DNA from: an uncultured Clostridium sp.
Lineage (GTDB): Bacteria > Bacillota > Clostridia > Lachnospirales > Lachnospiraceae
Assembly (NCBI GenBank): GCA_900541315.1
Contig: UQJF01000167.1
Span: forward strand, 1-5,067
DNA length: 5,067 bases
Direction: 5' to 3'
The notes under the pieces: model-generated
Database searches by the model: none
Seen by the model: the letters and a program-made list of their open reading frames with translations, nothing else
What the model was told of the DNA's origin: nothing
In this document: positions 1 to 5,067 of the stretch, in pieces
Layout of the letters: every line of letters begins with the position of its first letter
Numbering within the stretch: position 1 is the stretch's first letter
Program-made: the position numbers and the translations under genes

Positions 1-1805
1 ACACAGGTCTTACCAACCAGCTCTTCCGGCTCGTAATACTCGTGAATACCGCTTAAAATGGTGCGTTTCCGGTCTGTTCCGTCATTCAGTGTGAATTTCA
101 GGAGCTTCTTGGACTTCGGCACTGCCTCACAGGCTTCGATCTTAACCACTCTGAAATCAGACTTGCTGAATGTCTCAAAGTCTACATCATCTGCAAACAA
201 CGGCTCGATTTTCACCTTGGAAAGATCAATCTGTACGCTTGGCGCGGACACGGTTGCATCCTCTGCAGAACCATTTACAGCTGCTTTTTCGGCTTTGTTT
301 TCAGCCTTCTTTGGGTCCAGGGTCTTCATTGTGGGGAACAACAGCACATCTCTGATAGCTGCAGAATCAGTAAGCAGCATACACATTCTGTCAATACCGA
401 AACCGATACCACCTGTAGGAGGCATACCGATCTCCAGTGCATTTAAGAAATCTTCGTCTGTATGGTTTGCTTCTTCATCACCGGCAGCAAACAGTTCTTC
501 CTGTGCTTTGAAACGTTCTCTCTGATCGATCGGATCGTTTAACTCGGAATAAGCATTTGCCATTTCCCAGCCATTCATGAAGAACTCGAAACGCTCTACA
601 TAATCTGGGTTTTCTGGTTTTTTCTTTGTTAATGGAGAAATCTCTACTGGATGGTCCATAACAAAGGTTGGCTGTAACAGATGTTCTTCTACGAATTCCT
701 CAAAGAACAGGTTTATGATATCACCCTTTTTATGGCGCTCTTCAAATGCAATATTCTTTTCTTTTGCAACAGCTCTTGCTTCTTCCAGTGTGTGGATCTC
801 GTTGAAATCTACACCTGAATACTTCTTAACAGCATCTACCATAGTAATGCACTCAAATGGCTTTCCAAGATCCATTTCAATACCATTGTATACGATCTTA
901 GTAGTTCCAAGAACTTCCTGCGCAACGAAACGGTACAGATTTTCTGTTAAATCCATCATGCCGTGGTAATCAGTATATGCCTGATATAACTCCATCAAAG
1001 TAAATTCCGGGTTGTGTCTTGTATCAAGACCTTCATTACGGAATACACGACCGATCTCGTATACTCTCTCCAGACCGCCTACGATCAGACGCTTTAAATA
1101 AAGCTCCAGTGAAATACGCAGCTTCAGGTCTTCATTTAAAGCATTGAAATGAGTCTCAAATGGTCTTGCTGCTGCACCACCTGCATTTGCAACCAGCATA
1201 GGAGTCTCTACTTCCATAAAGCCTTCTCCGCCTAAATATTTACGGATAGCAGCTAAAATCTTGGAACGCTTTATAAAGGTATCCTTTACATCTGTATTCA
1301 TGATAAGATCTACGTAACGCTGACGGTAACGCATATCTGTATCAGTCAGACCATGGAACTTCTCCGGAAGGACCTGAAGGCTCTTGGAAAGAAGGGTCAC
1401 TTCGTCTGCATGAACGGAAATCTCACCTGTCTTTGTGGTGAATGCTTTTCCCTTTACGCCTACGATATCACCGATATCCATCTTCTTAAAATCTTTATAT
1501 GCATCTTCACCGATGCTGTCTCTTGCCACATAAACCTGGATATTTCCCTTAAGATCCTGAATGTTGCAGAAAGAAGCCTTACCCATAACACGCTTAAACA
1601 TTAAACGTCCGGCAATGCTTACTTCTTTTCCTTCCCACTCTTCGTAATGTTCCTTAATATCCATGCTGTGGGCAGTTACATCATATTTTGTGATCTGGAA
1701 AGGGTCCTTTCCAGCTGCCTGAAGTTCTGCCAGCTTGTCACGGCGTGCCTTCAGTACATGGTTTAAATCCTGCTCTGTCTGATTTGACTTCTGCTGCTCT
1801 CCCAC
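1..1805 (-). CDS. lysS: Lysyl-tRNA synthetase (class II) with C-terminal tRNA-binding domain; 3' end cut by window edge
   Basis: This gene charges tRNA-Lys with lysine using ATP, in the cytoplasm. I read 601 codons with no stop before the window edge. Residues ~62-145 form the N-terminal OB-fold anticodon-binding domain ([11 protein letters not shown]...). The class II catalytic core follows: motif 1 around MEVETP (197-202), motif 2 [15 protein letters not shown] (255-269) and motif 3 GIGFGIDR (466-473). The core ends near [10 protein letters not shown] (490-499), where E. coli and B. subtilis LysRS also end. Here the frame stays open through an Ala/Lys/Glu-rich linker (~500-540) into [13 protein letters not shown]...KSKKLLKF...SGI...YEPEELVGK (541-599). 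That matches the tRNA-binding OB domain (EMAPII/Trbp111/MetRS C-terminus). About 40-50 residues of this domain probably lie outside the window. The start is taken as GTG at 1803-1805, because an AAAGGAG site sits 8 nt upstream and the first in-frame ATG (codon 48) would cut into the N-terminal region. It follows greA by 34 nt, so it is probably cotranscribed. One oddity is [14 protein letters not shown], where many bacterial LysRS have GRE; the lysine-binding Glu (414) is kept. Confidence 0.96.
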   Translation of the reverse strand, partial: MGEQQKSNQTEQDLNHVLKARRDKLAELQAAGKDPFQITKYDVTAHSMDIKEHYEEWEGKEVSIAGRLMFKRVMGKASFCNIQDLKGNIQVYVARDSIGEDAYKDFKKMDIGDIVGVKGKAFTTKTGEISVHADEVTLLSKSLQVLPEKFHGLTDTDMRYRQRYVDLIMNTDVKDTFIKRSKILAAIRKYLGGEGFMEVETPMLVANAGGAAARPFETHFNALNEDLKLRISLELYLKRLIVGGLERVYEIGRVFRNEGLDTRHNPEFTLMELYQAYTDYHGMMDLTENLYRFVAQEVLGTTKIVYNGIEMDLGKPFECITMVDAVKKYSGVDFNEIHTLEEARAVAKEKNIAFEERHKKGDIINLFFEEFVEEHLLQPTFVMDHPVEISPLTKKKPENPDYVERFEFFMNGWEMANAYSELNDPIDQRERFKAQEELFAAGDEEANHTDEDFLNALEIGMPPTGGIGFGIDRMCMLLTDSAAIRDVLLFPTMKTLDPKKAENKAEKAAVNGSAEDATVSAPSVQIDLSKVKIEPLFADDVDFETFSKSDFRVVKIEACEAVPKSKKLLKFTLNDGTDRKRTILSGIHEYYEPEELVGKTC

Positions 1806-1813
1806 GTTTTTTG

Positions 1814-1820
1814 CTCCTTT
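1814..1820 (-). promoter_or_regulatory. Ribosome binding site of lysS
   Basis: AAAGGAG on the minus strand, 8 nt before a GTG codon at 1803-1805. It decides the start: there is no in-frame ATG nearby, and the next one is 47 codons downstream with no comparable site. Confidence 0.85.
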
Positions 1821-1839
1821 GTGATAAAGATTTTTAGTT

Positions 1840-2322
1840 TTATGATACTCTCTGGATCTCCAGTACCTTGTACTGAATGATTCCAGCCTGTGTTTCTACG
1901 TCTACAACATCTCCTACAGACTTGCCGATCAGAGCACGTCCTACAGGAGCTTCATTGGAGATCTTGTTCTGAAGGCTGTTTGCCTCAGTGGAACCTACAA
2001 TATAAAATTCCATCTCCTCGTCATATTCTACATCTAACAGTTTCACTTTGCAGCCGATGTTGATCTTATTTACATCAATTTCTTCTTCTACAACAACTTC
2101 AGCGTTCTTTAACAGCTTCTCCAGTTCTTCAATACGAAGCTCGATATCTCTCTGTTCATCTTTTGCTGCATCGTACTCAGCGTTCTCAGAAAGGTCTCCC
2201 TGTTCTCTTGCCTCTTTGATCTTCTGAGCTACTTCTTTTCTTTTGACTACTTTCAAGTTCTGCAGCTCATCCTCGTACTGCTTCAGTCCGGCATATGTCA
2301 AAATGTGTTTCTTATCTGCCAT
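1840..2322 (-). CDS. greA: Transcription elongation (transcript cleavage) factor GreA
   Basis: GreA enters the secondary channel of RNA polymerase and stimulates cleavage of the backtracked RNA 3' end, releasing arrested complexes. The protein is 160 residues, the usual family length (~158). Residues ~1-78 form the long antiparallel coiled coil. At its tip is the signature [12 protein letters not shown] (42-53), whose acidic residues Asp43 and Glu46 correspond to the catalytic pair of E. coli GreA. Residues ~82-158 are the FKBP-like globular domain ([20 protein letters not shown] near 128-147). The start ATG at 2320-2322 is preceded by a purine-rich AAGGAAGGAAG tract. A consensus promoter lies about 210 nt upstream across an unusually long leader, and lysS follows after 34 nt. 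The gene appears intact and the assignment is secure. Confidence 0.97.
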   Translation of the reverse strand: MADKKHILTYAGLKQYEDELQNLKVVKRKEVAQKIKEAREQGDLSENAEYDAAKDEQRDIELRIEELEKLLKNAEVVVEEEIDVNKINIGCKVKLLDVEYDEEMEFYIVGSTEANSLQNKISNEAPVGRALIGKSVGDVVDVETQAGIIQYKVLEIQRVS

Positions 2323-2531
2323 TTTTCTGCTTCCTTCCTTTTACTATTTACTTATGACTTTCATTTATGGTGATGTCACCGCCAGATGACATGTCCGTAT
2401 ACTTATAGCCTGCATTCAGGGACATGTTTAAATTCGCCCACTGCATTCTATGTGTTATCTGCACCTTTCATGTCACTGTTTTTGTTTTATGAAAAAATGT
2501 CTTCAGTATCTCTTAAAATACCCCACGCATT
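2323..2531 (-). promoter_or_regulatory. Long 5' leader of the greA-lysS transcript, possible structured RNA
   Basis: About 209 nt separate the predicted transcription start (near 2531) from the greA ATG, and no recognised gene occupies them. The sequence shows an 8-base inverted repeat ACATGTCC/GGACATGT (2420-2427 and 2389-2396, 23-nt loop) enclosing a small CCTG-AATG-CAGG hairpin. A competing stem ATGTCA/TGACAT has an 8-nt loop and shares bases with the first. A compact GGTG-ACAT-CACC hairpin overlaps that one. An upstream TGACATG (2469-2475) could also pair with CATGTCA of the first structure. The element GAATGC occurs three times (minus strand; near 2412, 2443 and 2527). A 25-codon reading frame (2348-2425) lies inside. 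I recognise no known riboswitch and no T-box antiterminator sequence (AGGGTGGNACCGCG). That the leader exists is well supported by the promoter; that it regulates is inference. Confidence 0.5.
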
Positions 2532-2537
2532 CAGTGT

Positions 2538-2566
2538 ATTATATAGGAAAATCCAGTCATTGTCAA
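2538..2566 (-). promoter_or_regulatory. Consensus sigma-A promoter for greA-lysS
   Basis: On the minus strand there is a perfect -35 TTGACA (2561-2566), a 17-base spacer and a perfect -10 TATAAT (2538-2543). Transcription should begin near 2531. The promoter sits 17 bases past the yebC terminator, so greA-lysS has its own strong start independent of yebC. Confidence 0.92.
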
Positions 2567-2582
2567 GTACAGCCACAGGCGC

Positions 2583-2629
2583 AAAAAACCCTTTCCCGCC
2601 ACCAAAAGCCTGGGGCGGGAAAGAGTTTT
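2583..2629 (-). terminator. Intrinsic terminator of yebC
   Basis: Read on the minus strand, a GC-rich stem of ten perfect pairs, CTTTCCCGCC (2591-2600 on the plus strand) with its complement GGCGGGAAAG (2614-2623), is closed by a 13-nt loop. It extends outward through a G-U pair, a C-G pair and four A-U pairs to about 16 base pairs in all. The descending arm runs into TTTTTT (2583-2588). It lies about 50 nt after the yebC stop. A smaller hairpin (GTCTG 2653-2657 with CAGAC 2663-2667) sits between them. On the plus strand only four T residues follow, so activity in that direction is doubtful. Confidence 0.9.
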
Positions 2630-2680
2630 ATATGTCCTGTGGACTTATATACGTCTGTCCGTCAGACAGGGCGTCTTTTA

Positions 2681-3409
2681 TTACTCATCCCAATTGTGAT
2701 ATACAGCCTGAACGTCATCGTCCTCATCTAACAGATCCAGAATACGGTTTAATTTCTTAATATCATCTTCGTCTGAAAGCTCTACCCATGTCTGTGGGAT
2801 CATGGTAACATCTGCTTCCATCATCGGGATTTTTAATGCTTCTAATGCTTCACGCACTGCACTGAAATCATCAGGTGCAGTAATAACTTCATAGCTGTCT
2901 TCTTCCTCGGAAAAATCCTCAGCACCTGCATCTAATGCAGCCATCATCAGTTCGTCTGCATCCATCTCGCACTCCTCTTTGTCGATGATGATCTGGCCTT
3001 TTTTATCGAACATATAGGAAACGCTTCCTGGAGTTCCTACATTGCCGCCGCCCTTTGTAAATGCACTTCTTACATTTGCAGCTGTACGGTTCTTGTTGTC
3101 TGTCAGAGTATCTACGATAATAGCAACACCGCTTGGACCGTAACCTTCGTATGTAAGTGTTTCGTAGTTTACGGAAGCTGCATCACCTGCTGCCTTTTTG
3201 ATACCACGGTCAATGGTATCGTTTGGCATGTTGTTTGCTTTTGCCTTTGCAATAACATCACGAAGCTTGCTGTTATTTGCCGGATCAGGTCCGCCCTCTT
3301 TTACAGCTACCGCTAACTCTCTTCCGATAACAGTAAAGACCTTACCTTTAGCAGCATCGTTGCGCTCCTTTTTATGTTTGATATTGGCAAATTTTGAATG
3401 TCCTGACAT
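2681..3409 (-). CDS. yebC: YebC/TACO1-family protein (translation factor / putative transcriptional regulator)
   Basis: The protein has 242 residues, the usual family length. It starts with the hallmark [14 protein letters not shown] (1-14; many relatives have Trp in place of Phe7) and continues with a helical N-terminal domain to about residue 75. Next come the conserved [20 protein letters not shown] and the [17 protein letters not shown] segment (~83-121). The acidic C-terminal part ends in [13 protein letters not shown]. Family members were long annotated as DNA-binding regulators. More recent work on bacterial YebC and mitochondrial TACO1 supports a role in easing ribosome stalling, notably at proline-rich stretches. 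Which role applies here cannot be read from the sequence. The ATG at 3407-3409 has an AAAGGG site 10 nt upstream, a little far but plausible. The gene is flanked by its own candidate promoter and a strong terminator, so it is probably monocistronic. Confidence 0.96.
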   Translation of the reverse strand: MSGHSKFANIKHKKERNDAAKGKVFTVIGRELAVAVKEGGPDPANNSKLRDVIAKAKANNMPNDTIDRGIKKAAGDAASVNYETLTYEGYGPSGVAIIVDTLTDNKNRTAANVRSAFTKGGGNVGTPGSVSYMFDKKGQIIIDKEECEMDADELMMAALDAGAEDFSEEEDSYEVITAPDDFSAVREALEALKIPMMEADVTMIPQTWVELSDEDDIKKLNRILDLLDEDDDVQAVYHNWDE

Positions 3410-3463
3410 TGGTATAACACCCTTTCTTTATTTCTTCTTTCTTTCGTTTACTAATACATCTTA

Positions 3464-3495
3464 TCTATACTAACACGATTTTTTTTATCTTGCAA
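3464..3495 (-). promoter_or_regulatory. Probable promoter of yebC
   Basis: On the minus strand, TTGCAA (3490-3495) matches the -35 consensus at four of six bases. It is followed after 17 bases by TAGTAT (3467-3472, four of six). An alternative -10, TATAGA (3464-3469), lies at a spacing of 20. This is the only plausible arrangement in the 123-base gap between the transporter and yebC. It gives a leader of about 50 nt. Confidence 0.45.
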
Positions 3496-3532
3496 GAAAA
3501 AATACGATAAATCCACCTAAAATCAAGCTGGA

Positions 3533-4912
3533 TCAGACCTGGATGGCCAGATTTTTAAGCCACTTTTTCTGGCGATAGCGCATGTAGCCCAGGATCGTCT
3601 TATAAACTTCTTCTGACATAACAAGGGCATATACCCAATAAATGGGAAGATGCCATACCAACGCTCCTAAAAACGCTAACGGAACACCAATGAACCAGAC
3701 TCCACTGGTATCCAGGAATAAGCACATCCTGGTATCACCACCGCTTCGCAGTACACCTACAATATTTACATAGTTAAACATTTTTGCAGGCATATACGCA
3801 GCAAATACCAGCAGACAGCGGCTTACATCCATAGCCACTTCCGGGGTGATACTGTAAATGCCGATGATCTTCCAGCGTCCCAATATGAGACACACACCCG
3901 CTGTTATCGTCACAATAAACTGAAGAATGAAAAACTGGGTAGCATATTTTTCTGCACGTTTTAACTTACCTGCACCAAGTTCATTTCCCAGGATAACTGC
4001 TGTAGCAGCACTTAAGCCCTGGAATAATACCACCGCAATATCCTGAATGGTAGTTGCAATGGTAATGGCAGCCACTGCATCGTCACCCATACGTCCATAT
4101 GCCAGTGAATACATGGTTGTTCCCAGTCCCCACATAAACTCATTTGCAATAACAGGCGCAGAAGTCTCCACAAACCGCGCAATAAAGGTCTTATGCCATC
4201 CAAACATCCCCTTAAATCCACAGGCAAGAGGCAGCTTTTTCCCATACACATAACAAAGCACTAAAGTTACCTCAATGCATCTGGCAATAAGTGTGGCACA
4301 GGCTGCACCTGCTACACCCATGGTCGGTGCACCAAATTTTCCAAAAATAAGCACATAGTTTAAGCAAATATTAATAGCAATGGCAATGCAGCTGCAGATC
4401 ACCGGAAATACTACTTTATTAGAAGCACGCAGCATTGCCACATATACATTTGTAAGGGCAATAAACGGATAGCACAAAGCTGCGATCCGGAGATATTTTG
4501 CCCCCAGTTCAATGCTCCCCTCACTGGTAGTGAAAATCCTCATGACCATTTTAGGGCTGGCAATAGCCGGTATCACAAAAAATAATGCTCCCACCATGGC
4601 AAGCATCACGCAAAGTCCTAAAACCTTCCTGATATTTTTCACATCACCACTGCCCCAGAACTGGGCCGCTAAAATACCGCCGCCGCTGACAATTCCGAAA
4701 ACCAGCAGAGAAAACACGAAAAACACTTTGTTGGCAAGACCAACTGCTGCGATAGCAGTGGATCCCAATCCTCCGATCATAAGAGTATCTACCATATTTA
4801 CAATGGTATTTAACATTCCCTGCAGTGCCACCGGGCATGCGATCATAAGTGCCTTTTTTAAGAAACGCCCGTCATGAAGCATTTCCCAGGTACGATTTAA
4901 TATTCCTCCCAT
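3533..4912 (-). CDS. MATE-family multidrug/cation-coupled efflux transporter
   Basis: This is a membrane antiporter of the MATE (MatE/NorM/DinF) superfamily. Such proteins export organic cations, drugs or metabolites using a sodium or proton gradient; the substrate cannot be told from sequence. From the chosen start it is 459 residues, the usual family length (~450), with about twelve hydrophobic segments in two homologous halves. The first helix carries the family pattern P-x3-Q...D-x2-M-x-G-x2-G (Pro27, Gln31, Asp42 in PVALQGMLNTIVNMVDTLMIG). Asp42 sits where many MATE proteins have a functional acidic residue. The loop motif AAQFWGSGD follows helix 2, and GNELGAGK is its counterpart in the second half. 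The start is ATG at 4910-4912, because GGAG (4919-4922) lies 6 nt upstream. The frame is open for 43 more codons to 5041, but the first residues of that extension are translated adapter. An ATG four codons earlier (4922-4924) lacks a ribosome site. The stop is TGA at 3533-3535, and I see no strong terminator after it. Confidence 0.93.
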   Translation of the reverse strand: MGGILNRTWEMLHDGRFLKKALMIACPVALQGMLNTIVNMVDTLMIGGLGSTAIAAVGLANKVFFVFSLLVFGIVSGGGILAAQFWGSGDVKNIRKVLGLCVMLAMVGALFFVIPAIASPKMVMRIFTTSEGSIELGAKYLRIAALCYPFIALTNVYVAMLRASNKVVFPVICSCIAIAINICLNYVLIFGKFGAPTMGVAGAACATLIARCIEVTLVLCYVYGKKLPLACGFKGMFGWHKTFIARFVETSAPVIANEFMWGLGTTMYSLAYGRMGDDAVAAITIATTIQDIAVVLFQGLSAATAVILGNELGAGKLKRAEKYATQFFILQFIVTITAGVCLILGRWKIIGIYSITPEVAMDVSRCLLVFAAYMPAKMFNYVNIVGVLRSGGDTRMCLFLDTSGVWFIGVPLAFLGALVWHLPIYWVYALVMSEEVYKTILGYMRYRQKKWLKNLAIQV

Positions 4913-4918
4913 TTTTAT

Positions 4919-4922
4919 CTCC
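4919..4922 (-). promoter_or_regulatory. Ribosome binding site deciding the transporter start
   Basis: GGAG on the minus strand, 6 nt before ATG 4910-4912. It supports a 459-residue protein over the 502-residue reading that runs into adapter sequence. No convincing -35/-10 pair was seen in 4925-5024. Confidence 0.75.
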
Positions 4923-5006
4923 ATTATCTGTTGATGTACTCTCGGAATATTTTTGTACTTGATTTTGCGAGAAGATTTTTTGTCAGTTGTGTCCAAATTT
5001 CTGAGG

Positions 5007-5023
5007 CGTACGCGGTGCGTACG
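5007..5023. repeat. Perfect 7-bp inverted repeat beside the adapter junction
   Basis: CGTACGC (5007-5013) and GCGTACG (5017-5023) are exact inverted copies around a GGT spacer. They are GC-rich in an AT-rich upstream region and end one base before the adapter. This could be a genuine hairpin upstream of the transporter, the edge of a repeated element that broke the assembly, or a library artefact. Confidence 0.6.
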
Positions 5024-5024
5024 T

Positions 5025-5067
5025 CTGTCTCTTATACACATCTGACGCTGCCGACGATCCTTACGCG
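5025..5067 (+). other. Illumina Nextera adapter contamination at contig end
   Basis: Positions 5025-5043 read CTGTCTCTTATACACATCT, the 19-base Tn5 mosaic end used in Nextera libraries. Positions 5044-5057 read GACGCTGCCGACGA, the reverse complement of the Nextera read-1 adapter tail. The last ten bases (5058-5067) fall where the i5 index would lie and are probably index sequence. None of this is genomic. The organism's DNA ends at or before about 5024. Confidence 0.97.

Noticed and set aside
58..525. 155-codon plus-strand reading frame
   Set aside because: It lies wholly antisense to lysS. Its Ser/Phe-rich translation is a shadow of the lysS codons and it has no ribosome site.
2323..2531. 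T-box riboswitch regulating lysS through the greA leader
   Set aside because: No AGGGTGGNACCGCG antiterminator sequence and no terminator hairpin before greA.
2386..2760. Plus-strand frames of 93-124 codons in the greA-yebC gap
   Set aside because: They run through the yebC terminator and the end of yebC on the other strand, have no family features and begin without a ribosome site.
3497..3533. Terminator for the MATE gene (ATCCA/TGGAT stem with downstream T-run)
   Set aside because: Only five pairs with a 13-nt loop, and the T-run begins about eight bases after the stem; too weak to call.
4937..4976. Operator or promoter upstream of the transporter (repeated AGTACA, TCTCG/CGAGA stem)
   Set aside because: Short, imperfect and without an accompanying -35/-10 pair; indistinguishable from chance.
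5025..5043. Tn5/IS50 mosaic end suggesting a mobile element
   Set aside because: It is followed directly by the Nextera read-1 adapter tail at the contig end, with no transposase, so it is library adapter.

Overview
This window looks like the end of an assembled contig from a low-GC Gram-positive anaerobe, most likely a clostridium of the Lachnospiraceae type. The support is the gene content, the form of YebC (opening [14 protein letters not shown]), the AAAGGAG-type ribosome binding sites, the sigma-A-type promoters and the greA-lysS pairing. The genus cannot be resolved by eye. All four genes lie on the minus strand, so transcription runs from high to low coordinates.

In transcription order, the first feature is sequencing-library adapter at the contig edge (about 5025-5067), followed by about 110 bases of upstream DNA. 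Next comes a complete MATE-family efflux transporter (3533-4912). A 123-base gap with a probable promoter leads to yebC (2681-3409), which encodes a YebC/TACO1-family protein. yebC is closed by a strong intrinsic terminator (2583-2629). Just beyond it is a consensus sigma-A promoter, TTGACA-17-TATAAT (2538-2566). This promoter drives a leader of roughly 200 nt, then greA (1840-2322, transcript cleavage factor) and lysS (1-1805, lysyl-tRNA synthetase, cut by the window edge). Only 34 nt separate greA and lysS and no terminator lies between them, so they should form one operon.

The genes are mostly translation and transcription housekeeping: GreA rescues backtracked RNA polymerase, LysRS charges tRNA-Lys, and YebC acts at the ribosome or as a regulator. 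The transporter is a separate unit.

Three things stand out. (1) The last 43 bases contain Illumina Nextera adapter, which creates a false N-terminus (MCIRDR...) for the transporter if the longest ORF is taken. (2) lysS does not end at the usual ~500 residues. It continues in frame through a linker into an EMAPII/Trbp111-type tRNA-binding domain like the one at the C-terminus of MetRS. (3) The greA leader is long and holds several mutually exclusive inverted repeats, making it a candidate cis-regulatory RNA. I found no mobile element, CRISPR array, tRNA or rRNA, and no complete new multi-gene system.
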